From assembly GCA_018711265.1 (NCBI GenBank), contig DVIM01000009.1, positions 1-13,045 on the forward strand: DNA of 13,045 bases. Direction: 5' to 3'. Positions 6,044-12,046 of the stretch are shown here, in pieces. Made by a program: the position numbers and the translations under genes. A model generated the notes under the pieces. It was given only the letters and a program-made list of their open reading frames with translations. It was not told where the DNA came from and did no database searches. The stretch comes from Spyradocola merdavium (lineage in GTDB: Bacteria; Bacillota; Clostridia; Christensenellales; UBA1750). How positions within the stretch are numbered: position 1 is the first letter of the stretch; the number at the start of each line of letters is the position of its first letter.

Positions 6044-6480
6044 CCGGAACCCCGTACGGGCCGCCACCGGAGGGTCCGCGAAAGCGGACCTGGAGGCGGA
6101 GCGATTGGGCGTCAGCCCAAGGAGCCCGCCGGAACCCCGGACGGGCCGCCCCCGGAGGGTCCGCGCAAGCGGACCTGAAGGTGTGACCTTTGGGCGTCAG
6201 CCCAAAGGTCACACCGGAACCCCGGACGAGCCGTCAGGCTCGTTCGGGGCGTAGGGCTCGTACGGGGCGCCCCCGGAGGGTCCGCGCAAGCGGACCTGAA
6301 GGCGTGAACTTTGGGCGTCAGCCCAAAGAGCGCGCCGGAACCCCGGACGAGCCGCCCCCGGAGGGTCCGCGAAAGCGGACCTGAAGGTGTGAACTTTGGG
6401 CGTTAGCCCAAAGGTCACACCGGAACCCCGGACGAGCCGCAAGGATCGTACGGGGCGCAGGGTCCGTACGGGGCGTAGGA
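6044..6480. repeat. Tandem array of 85-bp units, each with two hairpins
   Basis: The motif CCGGAACCCC begins units at 6044, 6129, 6214, 6335 and 6420, giving spacings of 85, 85, 121 and 85. The fifth unit is partial and merges into the 3' end of the minus-strand URO-D-family gene. Each full unit holds hairpin A, a 7-bp stem GGTCCGC/GCGGACC with a four-base loop (GAAA at 6080 and 6371, GCAA at 6165 and 6286). It also holds hairpin B, a 16-base arm pair around loop GTCA or GTTA (6095-6130, 6180-6215, 6301-6336, 6386-6421). The hairpin B at 6180-6215 is perfect over 16 bp. The 121-base spacing comes from a 36-base insertion at 6233-6268. No convincing gene lies inside. Bases 6017-6043 before the array are only GC-rich. 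Origin and function are unknown; an expanded REP-like element is one possibility. Confidence 0.9.
6233..6268. repeat. Two 18-bp sub-repeats inserted in repeat unit 3
   Basis: Two degenerate copies of an 18-mer (GTAGGGCTCGTACGGGGC at 6251-6268 and a close copy at 6233-6250) are present only in unit 3 of the array. The same pair of 18-mers occurs at 6439-6456 and 6457-6474, where it forms the last codons of the URO-D-family gene. Confidence 0.85.
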
Positions 6481-7452
6481 GACCTCGCGCAGCAGGCGCA
6501 CGAAGATGCGGTAGTTTTCCATCGTGACGTCCGGCGGGGTCTGGTGGTCCACGGCGGGGATGTAGCCGCCCGCGCGCACGGCGGGCAGGATGCGCGCAAA
6601 TTCCGCGCGCATGGCCTCCTCACCCTTGTGCATGACCGTCTTGTCAAACCCGCCCAGCATCAGCAGCTGCGGGTACTTCTCCTTGATGCGGCACACGTCC
6701 ACGCCCGCCATGCGCTCCAGCGGCAGGATGCCCTCGATTCCCCCTTCCAGGAACCAGGGGATCAGCGGCTCCACGTTGCCGTCCGTGTCGATGAAGGGAT
6801 GCGCGCCGCCCGCGCGCACCAGGGGCGTCAGCTGTTGGTAATAGGGCAGCATGAACTGCGCATACTGCGCGTAAGAGCACATCGGCCCGTGGTTGTAGCT
6901 CATGTCCTCGGCAAAGGTCATGAAGACCGGCTCCGTCTCCTCGTTGACGATGGCCAGGACCTTTCTGTAGTAGGCGCACAGGTCCTCGTTCATGCGCGTC
7001 ATCAGCTCCGGATAGTCGTAGAAGGCGAAGAAGTGGTTCTCAATGCCGAAGAGCGTCCGCGGGAACCAGAAAAATCCGTCCAGCGAGTACCAGAAGGCAT
7101 AGTCCCCCATCTCCCGGTGAATCCGGCGGCACTCGCGCTGGATGCCCTCGAGCAGGCGGTCCGTGTACAGGTGGGGCAGGATGCGCTCATAGTCCGCCTC
7201 GTCCCAGAGGATGGGCGCGCCAAAGCCCGCGGGCTGGGGACAGCCCTCGTCCCGCACGGGAATCCAGAACTGGTGCTGGCGATCCAGACCAAAATAGTCG
7301 TGCAGGGCGTGCAGGTCCTGCAGGGCGGGATCGAGCCCGGCGGCGTGCCAGGCGTCGAGCGTCTGGTCCCACCAGGTGGCCCACTCGATGACGGGCAGGC
7401 GGTCGACCGGCTCCCCGGCCAGTGCCCTGCGGAAGCGTTCGGGACTGTTCAT
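6415..7452 (-). CDS. Uroporphyrinogen decarboxylase (URO-D) family protein with a repeat-encoded C-terminal tail
   Basis: The 345-residue protein begins MNSPERFRRALAGEPVDRLPV, the usual start of the URO-D superfamily. This superfamily includes heme-pathway HemE and the methyltransferases that move methyl groups to corrinoid or coenzyme M. Other family-like segments are FAEDMSYNHGP (180-190), DTDGNVEPLIPWFLEGGIEGILPLE (222-246) and GGYIPAVDHQTPPDVTMENYRIF (295-317). The short form and divergent sequence fit the HemE-like methyltransferase or unknown-function subgroup better than true HemE. No heme or corrinoid genes lie nearby, so the substrate is unknown. Residues 327-338 are two six-residue repeats, APYGPC and APYDPC, followed by GSSGVPV. 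They are encoded by the repeat array, so the original stop has probably been lost. The start has GAGGAGG upstream. Confidence 0.85.
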   Translation of the reverse strand: MNSPERFRRALAGEPVDRLPVIEWATWWDQTLDAWHAAGLDPALQDLHALHDYFGLDRQHQFWIPVRDEGCPQPAGFGAPILWDEADYERILPHLYTDRLLEGIQRECRRIHREMGDYAFWYSLDGFFWFPRTLFGIENHFFAFYDYPELMTRMNEDLCAYYRKVLAIVNEETEPVFMTFAEDMSYNHGPMCSYAQYAQFMLPYYQQLTPLVRAGGAHPFIDTDGNVEPLIPWFLEGGIEGILPLERMAGVDVCRIKEKYPQLLMLGGFDKTVMHKGEEAMRAEFARILPAVRAGGYIPAVDHQTPPDVTMENYRIFVRLLREVSYAPYGPCAPYDPCGSSGVPV

Positions 7453-7514
7453 GAATCGGTCCTCCTCATTTCAGCCCGCTGCGGAGAGGGGGCGGGCCGT
7501 CTGTTTTTTTCTCC

Positions 7515-7543
7515 ATTATACAGGATGCGGCGGCGCTTTTCCA
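7515..7543 (-). promoter_or_regulatory. Promoter of the URO-D-family gene
   Basis: On the minus strand a perfect TATAAT (7520-7515) lies 17 bases after TGGAAA (7543-7538), which matches the -35 consensus at 4 of 6 bases. The transcript would start near 7508, about 55 bases before the ATG. Confidence 0.7.
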
Positions 7544-7607
7544 GCGGAAAACCAGGCCTGCGCGGCATATCCGCGCCTGGGGTCCCCTATACTGAAGGGA
7601 GGGGGGG

Positions 7608-8666
7608 ATGCGCATGCGGCGCGCGTGGCGAGGCCTGGCGCTGGTTCTGCTCCTGGGGGCGCTTGCGGCGGCGCCCTGGGCGGCGGGCGGCGCGGTGCAG
7701 AATCTTCGGGACATGCTGCAGAAGCCCGCGCCGGAGTGGGAGGGCGTGCTGACGGTGGGGGTCGTGCCCTCCTTCCCGACGGTGAACCTGGACGGCTGGC
7801 TCGCCGCGCAGAGCCGCGCCTTTGAAAAGCAGGAGGGCTACGTGATCGTGAGCCTGCGGACCATGACGCGCGCGGGCGTGCGCGCAGGCGCCGCGGCGCA
7901 GACCCTCCCGGACACGCTGGTCTTCGGCATGGGCGTCTTTGCCGAGCCGGAGACGCTGCTGACGCCCCTCGCCGAGCCCGACGTGCGCGAGGCGCTGCGG
8001 CCCGCCGGCCGCGACGGGGAGACGCGCTATGCCGTGCCCCTGGCCATGGGCGGCTACGGCCTGCTCTGCAACGCGGACCGGCTCGAGGCGCTGGGGTGGA
8101 GCGAGGAAGCGGATCTTGCGGAGACGATGGCGCTGGCGGGCGGCGCGGGCCTCTCCGCGGCCTGCCCAAAGGCGCCCTACACGGACCCCCTCGCGGCGCT
8201 GCGCGCCATGGGCGCGCCGGAGAGCCTCTCCGTGCGCGCAGACCTGCCGCACGAGAAGATCTGGGCGGAGTTCGCGTTGGACGGGGACTACGCCCTCTAC
8301 GTCGCGACTCAGCGGGAGGTGCGGCGCATGGAGGTCCTGCAGGAGCGCGGCAGCGGCGTGCGCACGGCCTTTCTCGCGCCGGAGGGCGCGGTCTACGCGG
8401 ACCAAGTGCTGCTGGCAGGGATCGTGCAGCCAGCCCTCACGAGCGCGGGCGAGCGCGACGCGCAGAGCCGGCGCGACTGCGCGGAGGCGTTCTTCGACTT
8501 CCTGCTCGGGGAGGAGGCGCAGGCGGGGCTCGTGCAGGCGCAGCTCTTTTCCGTGACGGGCGCAGGGCCGCTCTACGAGGCCGGGACGCCCATGGGCGCG
8601 CTGGAGGCCTCGCTCGCCGGGGATCTGGAGCTCGCGCCGGGCTTTGCCTCCCTTGCCGCAAAATAG
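7608..8666 (+). CDS. Secreted solute-binding-like protein (extracellular solute-binding protein family 1 type)
   Basis: The 352-residue protein starts with a basic stretch (MRMRRAWR) and a hydrophobic segment (about 9-28), followed by small residues suited to signal peptidase I cleavage. There is no lipobox Cys, so it is secreted or anchored by the uncleaved helix rather than lipidated. The mature part resembles family 1 solute-binding proteins: VNLDGWLAAQSRAFEKQEGYVIVSLRTM (59-86) and YAVPLAMGGYGLLCNADRLEALGW (141-164), the hinge-region pattern of sugar-type binding proteins. The C-terminal part has FFDFLLGEEAQAGL, also typical. Members pass ligands to ABC importers, but no permease or ATPase gene is adjacent, so it is an orphan. 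The start at 7608 has a GGGAGG site 5 bases upstream; an in-frame ATG at 7614 is possible. Ligand unknown. Confidence 0.8.
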   Translation: MRMRRAWRGLALVLLLGALAAAPWAAGGAVQNLRDMLQKPAPEWEGVLTVGVVPSFPTVNLDGWLAAQSRAFEKQEGYVIVSLRTMTRAGVRAGAAAQTLPDTLVFGMGVFAEPETLLTPLAEPDVREALRPAGRDGETRYAVPLAMGGYGLLCNADRLEALGWSEEADLAETMALAGGAGLSAACPKAPYTDPLAALRAMGAPESLSVRADLPHEKIWAEFALDGDYALYVATQREVRRMEVLQERGSGVRTAFLAPEGAVYADQVLLAGIVQPALTSAGERDAQSRRDCAEAFFDFLLGEEAQAGLVQAQLFSVTGAGPLYEAGTPMGALEASLAGDLELAPGFASLAAK

Positions 8667-8685
8667 GCTGCGCCGGCAGAAGGCG

Positions 8686-8707
8686 TCCCCAGCAGCAGGG
8701 GATTTTT
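8686..8707 (+). terminator. Weak hairpin with T run after the solute-binding protein gene
   Basis: TCCCC (8686-8690) pairs with GGGGA (8698-8702) around a 7-base loop and is followed directly by five T residues. The stem is short, so it may terminate only partly. Confidence 0.4.
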
Positions 8708-8863
8708 CCGGAGGAGGCGGAACCTTCCGGGGCGGAAGGACGTCGGAAGGAATACAAACCTCCGGCGCTCGCGGGGGGTATGCGTAGGGGGGCGAAGCCC
8801 CCCTCGCGGAGTCCCGCCGGAGGCGAACCCCCTCCCCGGCGCAGCGCGCCCGCGCTGCGCCGG
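8706..8863. repeat. Cluster of GC-rich inverted repeats in the intergenic region before murB
   Basis: Four nested or consecutive palindromes fill the space between two genes. These are a 7-bp stem with 3-base loop at 8723-8739; an outer CCTCCGGC/GCCGGAGG pair at 8759-8766 and 8816-8823 enclosing an inner AGGGGGG/CCCCCCT hairpin at 8786-8804; and CCGGCGCAGCGCG paired with its complement across 2 bases at 8836-8863. None is followed by a T run, so they are not typical terminators. They look like REP-type or mobile intergenic elements. No coding frame here has a plausible start. Confidence 0.7.
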
Positions 8864-8885
8864 GCCGGCAAACGTGACGCGCGTC

Positions 8886-8914
8886 TTGCATTCCACCGGC
8901 GAATCGGGTACACT
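8886..8914 (+). promoter_or_regulatory. Promoter of the murB-rapZ-whiA-crh cluster
   Basis: TTGCAT (8886-8891) and TACACT (8909-8914) are 17 bases apart. Both are moderate matches. The expected start near 8921 lies after the ATG at 8874 and supports the GTG start of murB at 8943. Confidence 0.6.
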
Positions 8915-8942
8915 ACTGGTAAAGCGGGAGAGAGGTGGAGCT

Positions 8943-9866
8943 GTGAGCGATTTGCAGTTTTTGAAGGAGGCGCGGCTGGACGGCCGCGTGGAATGGCGCG
9001 TCCCCATGGCGGAGATGACCACGCTGCGCGTGGGCGGCCCGGCGGACGCGGTGGTCTTTGCCGCAAGCGAGGAGGACGTGCGCACGGTTGCGCGCCTGTG
9101 CTGGGAGCACGGCGCGCCCCTTGCCGTGGTCGGCCGCGGAAGCAACCTGCTCGTGCGGGACGGCGGCCTGCGCGGCGTCGTGCTGTGCCTGGGCAAGGAC
9201 TTTGCGCGCATTGCGGTGCGCGGAGAGGAGATCTTTGCGCAGGCCGGGGCGGCGCTGGGCGCGCTCGCGCTCGCGGCGCGGGACGCGGGGCTCGCCGGGC
9301 TGGAGTTTGCCGCGGGCATCCCCGGCAGCGTGGGCGGCGCCGCGGCCATGAACGCCGGCGCCTATGGCGGGGAGATCGCGCAGGTGCTGCGCAGCGCGCG
9401 TGTGCTCCAGCCGGACGGCGAGATCGTGGACATGGAGAATGCGGACCTGGCCTTTGGGTACCGCACGAGCGCGCTCCAGGCGCCGGGGCGGATCTGCCTT
9501 GGCGCGCGCTTTGTCCTGCAGCGGGGGGACCGGGAGGAGATCTCCGGCCGCATGGCGGACCTTGCCGCGCGCCGACGGGAGAAGCAGCCGCTGCAGTTCC
9601 CCTCGGCGGGGAGCTTCTTCAAGCGGCCGGAGGGATACTTTGCGGGCCGGCTCATCGAGGAGGCGGGCCTCAAGGGCGCGCACGTGGGCGGGGCGCAGGT
9701 TTCCTCGCTGCACGCGGGCTTCCTCATCAACACGGGCGGGGCGACCGCCGGGGACTTCCTCGCCCTGATGGAGCGCGTGCAGCGCGCGGTATACGAAAGA
9801 GAAGGCGTCCGCCTGGAGCCCGAGGTGCGCATCCTCGGCCAGGACGGCGCAGAGGAGGTAGGATGA
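8943..9866 (+). CDS. murB: UDP-N-acetylenolpyruvoylglucosamine reductase (UDP-MurNAc dehydrogenase)
   Basis: MurB uses NADPH and bound FAD to reduce UDP-GlcNAc-enolpyruvate to UDP-MurNAc, the second committed step of peptidoglycan precursor synthesis in the cytoplasm. The 307-residue protein has the FAD-binding half with TTLRVGGPADAVV (26-38), VVGRGSNLLVRDGGLRGVV (62-80) and EFAAGIPGSVGGAAAMNAGAYGGEI (121-145). The C-terminal half has FGYRTSAL (171-178), PSAGSFFKRP with catalytic Ser224 (220-229), and EPEVRILG with the active-site Glu294. A GTG start is chosen because GAGGTGG lies just upstream and the predicted promoter falls inside any longer ATG-started form. The stop codon lies 2 bases before the preferred rapZ start, indicating one transcript. 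Confidence 0.95.
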   Translation: MSDLQFLKEARLDGRVEWRVPMAEMTTLRVGGPADAVVFAASEEDVRTVARLCWEHGAPLAVVGRGSNLLVRDGGLRGVVLCLGKDFARIAVRGEEIFAQAGAALGALALAARDAGLAGLEFAAGIPGSVGGAAAMNAGAYGGEIAQVLRSARVLQPDGEIVDMENADLAFGYRTSALQAPGRICLGARFVLQRGDREEISGRMADLAARRREKQPLQFPSAGSFFKRPEGYFAGRLIEEAGLKGAHVGGAQVSSLHAGFLINTGGATAGDFLALMERVQRAVYEREGVRLEPEVRILGQDGAEEVG

Positions 9867-9868
9867 GA

Positions 9869-10741
9869 ATGAAGCTGGTAGTGGTTACGGGCCTTTCCGG
9901 GGCCGGAAAGTCGCAGGCGCTGCACGCGCTGGAGGACATGGGCTTTTACTGCGTGGACAACCTGCCGCCCATGCTGATTCCGAACATGGCCAAGCTCTGC
10001 CTGGAGCACGAGGACGTCATCGGCAAGGTCGCCCTGGGGCTGGACACGCGCAGCGGCGCCTTCTTCGGCGAGATGGACGAGGCGCTGGACGAGCTGCTGC
10101 GCATGAACGTCCGCTACGACATCCTCTACCTCAACGCCTCGGACGAGGAGCTCGTGCGCCGCTACAAGGAGACGCGCCGCGCCCACCCCATGGGCAGCGA
10201 CACCATGCTCATCAAGAACATCCAGAAGGAGCGGCAGATGCTGCGCGGCATGGAGATGCGCGCCACCCGCGTCATCGACACCACGACCATGCTCACCCGC
10301 CAGCTCCGGGAGACGCTGCTGCGCCTCTACGGCGACGGGGACCTGGACAAGGCCATCTCCGTCAACGTCCTGTCCTTTGGCTTTAAGCACGGCATGCCGC
10401 AGGACGCGGACCTGGTCTTTGACGTGCGCTTCATCCCCAACCCCTTCTATATCCCGGAGATGCGCGCCATGACCGGCGCGGACGCGCCCGTGCGCGACTA
10501 CGTGATGAAGTTCGAGGAGACAAAGACCTTCCTGCAGAAGACGCTGGACCTGCTGGAGTTCCTGATCCCCCACTACGTATCCGAGGGCAAGGACCGGCTG
10601 GTGATCGGCGTGGGGTGCACGGGCGGCCAGCACCGCAGCGTCTGCCTGGCCATCGAGCTGTGCAAGGGCCTGCAGCAGGCGGGGTTCCGCTGCTCCGTCT
10701 CCCACCGGGACAGCGCCATCGAAACAAAACCGACGAAGTGA
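9869..10741 (+). CDS. rapZ: RapZ/YvcJ-family nucleotide-binding protein
   Basis: The 290-residue protein has an N-terminal P-loop GLSGAGKS (8-15) followed by LEDMGFYCVDNLPP, both hallmarks of the family. The C-terminal domain has VLSFGFKHGMPQDADLVFDVRFIPNP (167-192) and GCTGGQHRSV (249-258). In Escherichia coli, RapZ binds glucosamine-6-phosphate and directs decay of sRNA GlmZ to tune glmS. In Bacillus, YvcJ hydrolyses GTP and its role is less clear. Here an RNA role is not shown. Two ATGs are possible: 9863, which overlaps the murB stop, and 9869. AGGAGG (9853-9858) is 4 bases from the first and 10 from the second. The form beginning MKLVVVTG looks more like relatives, so I prefer 9869. It lies between murB and whiA as in other Bacillota, but yvcK/glmR is missing between rapZ and whiA. 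Confidence 0.92.
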   Translation: MKLVVVTGLSGAGKSQALHALEDMGFYCVDNLPPMLIPNMAKLCLEHEDVIGKVALGLDTRSGAFFGEMDEALDELLRMNVRYDILYLNASDEELVRRYKETRRAHPMGSDTMLIKNIQKERQMLRGMEMRATRVIDTTTMLTRQLRETLLRLYGDGDLDKAISVNVLSFGFKHGMPQDADLVFDVRFIPNPFYIPEMRAMTGADAPVRDYVMKFEETKTFLQKTLDLLEFLIPHYVSEGKDRLVIGVGCTGGQHRSVCLAIELCKGLQQAGFRCSVSHRDSAIETKPTK

Positions 10742-10751
10742 GGGGAGAAAC

Positions 10752-11699
10752 ATGTCCTTTGCCTCCGACACCAAGCAGGAGCTCTGCGAGATCGAGGACA
10801 AGCCCTGCTGCGCGCTCGCGGAGCTGGCGGCGCTGGTCCACGGCGCGGGCACGCTGCGCATCGGCCGGGGCGGTCCCTCCGTCGTCATGACCACGGAGGC
10901 GCCCCGCGTCGCCCGGCGGATCTTCTCCCTGTGCAAGGAGAGCTTCGGCTTTACGCCGGAGCTGCGCACGCAGATGCGCAAGCGCCTGGGCCGGCGCAAT
11001 ACCTACCAGGTGGTGCTGCCGCCCGAGCGCGCGGGCGAGGTGCTCGTGCGCACCGGGCTGCTCTTCAAGAGCGGGGAGGGGCTGCGCATCCGCAGGAGCG
11101 TGCCCCTCTCGCTCCTGCGCAAGCGCTGCTGCAAACACGCATACCTTCGCGGCGCGTTCCTGGCGGCGGGCACGATCTCGGACCCCGGCAAGGGGTATCA
11201 CCTGGAGATCGTCGCCTCGACGGAGGAATACGCCCAGTCCCTCGCGGGCCTGATTCAAAAATTGGAAATTCCTGCAAAAGTAGTTCCGCGCCGGGAGAGT
11301 TTTGTGGTATACTTAAAAGAGAGCGAATTCATCGTGGAGTTTCTCAACCGAATGGGCGCCCACCAGGCGCTGATGGCGCTGGAGAACGTGCGCATCACCA
11401 AGAACGTGCGCAACAACGTCAACCGCGCGGCCAACTGCGACAACGCCAACGTCGACAAGACCATGGACGCGGCCCGGCGCCAGATCGAGGCCATTGAACA
11501 AATCGAGAGAGAGATGGGCTTTGCGCGCCTGCCCCGCCATCTGCGCGAGATGGCGGAGATTCGTTTGGAGAATCCGGAAACGCCCATGAAGGAACTCGGG
11601 GAGTGCTTTGATCCCCCCATCAGCAAGAGCGCGGTCAACCACAGGCTGCGCAAACTCGTGGAGATTGCCCGGGAGATGCAGACAAAGAAAGGGGAATGA
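10752..11699 (+). CDS. whiA: DNA-binding protein WhiA
   Basis: WhiA joins a degenerate LAGLIDADG homing-endonuclease-like domain to a C-terminal helix-turn-helix. It is required for sporulation septation in actinobacteria, and in Bacillus subtilis it influences division and chromosome segregation. The 315-residue protein begins MSFASDTKQELCEI, shows the LAGLIDADG-like region HAYLRGAFLAAGTISDPGKGYHLEIV (129-154) and the conserved NVNRAANCDNANVDKTMDAA (222-241), and ends in the HTH segment LGECFDPPISKSAVNHRLRKLVEIA (282-306). The start has GGGGAG upstream, 10 bases after the rapZ stop. An A+T-rich patch with an extended -10-like sequence occurs inside the gene near 11260-11315. It is co-directional with murB and rapZ and lies 7 bases before the Crh-like gene. 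Confidence 0.95.
   Translation: MSFASDTKQELCEIEDKPCCALAELAALVHGAGTLRIGRGGPSVVMTTEAPRVARRIFSLCKESFGFTPELRTQMRKRLGRRNTYQVVLPPERAGEVLVRTGLLFKSGEGLRIRRSVPLSLLRKRCCKHAYLRGAFLAAGTISDPGKGYHLEIVASTEEYAQSLAGLIQKLEIPAKVVPRRESFVVYLKESEFIVEFLNRMGAHQALMALENVRITKNVRNNVNRAANCDNANVDKTMDAARRQIEAIEQIEREMGFARLPRHLREMAEIRLENPETPMKELGECFDPPISKSAVNHRLRKLVEIAREMQTKKGE
11305..11313 (+). promoter_or_regulatory. Possible internal extended -10 promoter within whiA
   Basis: TGG followed directly by TATACT (11308-11313) gives an extended -10 like that of the pheST promoter, in an unusually A+T-rich patch of whiA. No good -35 is seen at the right distance. If active it would feed the Crh-like gene. Confidence 0.3.
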
Positions 11700-11706
11700 C
11701 TCGACT

Positions 11707-11970
11707 ATGCTACAGCAAACCATCGTCATCACCAATCGGGACGGGTTGGACGCAAAATCCGCCGCTATGCTGGTCCAGGTGGCCTGCCGCTACCGCTCGC
11801 AGATCCTCATCGAGCAGGGCAGCAAAATCATCAACGGCAAATCCATGATGGGCGTACTCTCCCTGGGCGTCGGCGCGCACGACCAGGTCACGCTCATGAC
11901 CAACGGCGCCGACGAGAAGGAGGCCATGCAGGCCGTGTCCGCCGTGCTGACCTCGGGCTTTAAGGGCTGA
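11707..11970 (+). CDS. HPr-family protein lacking the catalytic histidine (Crh-like)
   Basis: The 87-residue protein has the full HPr fold pattern, but the phosphoryl-accepting His15 is Asp15 (NRDGLDAKSAA instead of the usual GLHARPA). Arg17 is Lys17. The regulatory serine is kept in place: NGKSMMGVLSLG gives Ser46. True HPr needs His15 to pass phosphate in the sugar phosphotransferase system, so this protein should not do that. Bacillus Crh has Gln15 with Ser46, is phosphorylated there by HPr kinase, and acts as a co-repressor with CcpA. A similar signalling role is inferred, not shown. The location after whiA matches that of crh in Bacillus. AAAGGGG lies about 12 bases upstream, slightly far. 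It ends before a bidirectional terminator. Confidence 0.88.
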   Translation: MLQQTIVITNRDGLDAKSAAMLVQVACRYRSQILIEQGSKIINGKSMMGVLSLGVGAHDQVTLMTNGADEKEAMQAVSAVLTSGFKG

Positions 11971-11994
11971 ACGCCCGTCCGGCCGCAAAGACGT

Positions 11995-12037
11995 GCAAAA
12001 AAGCAGCCCCCCTGCGCGGGGAAGCTGCTTTTTTTGC
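11995..12037 (+). terminator. Bidirectional Rho-independent terminator between the Crh-like gene and the permease gene
   Basis: The arm GCAGC preceded by six A (11997-12007) pairs with GCTGC followed by seven T (12024-12035), with a small inner C/G stem. The A tract on one side and T tract on the other let it act on both convergent units. Confidence 0.9.
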
Positions 12038-12046
12038 GCATGTGGA

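Noticed and set aside
6190..6442. Short open frames on both strands inside the 85-bp repeat array
   Set aside because: They repeat the same Arg/Gly/Pro-rich words in several frames because the DNA repeats. They lack ribosome binding sites and are best explained by non-coding repeats.
6044..6480. CRISPR array
   Set aside because: The 85-bp units are nearly identical throughout, with no unique spacers and no cas genes, so this is a direct tandem repeat.
7588..7593. TATACT as a -10 box for the solute-binding gene
   Set aside because: Transcription would start near 7600, only about 8 bases before the ATG and inside the ribosome binding site, and no -35 is seen at the right distance.
8096..10741. 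One 881-codon frame running from the solute-binding gene through murB into rapZ, as a possible fusion
   Set aside because: Only the last 290 codons are RapZ. The upstream part is out of frame with the true solute-binding and murB genes and has no domain. AGGAGG sits directly before the rapZ ATGs.
9362..10999. Minus-strand frame of 545 codons across murB and rapZ
   Set aside because: Antisense shadow of confident genes with no ribosome binding site or known motif.
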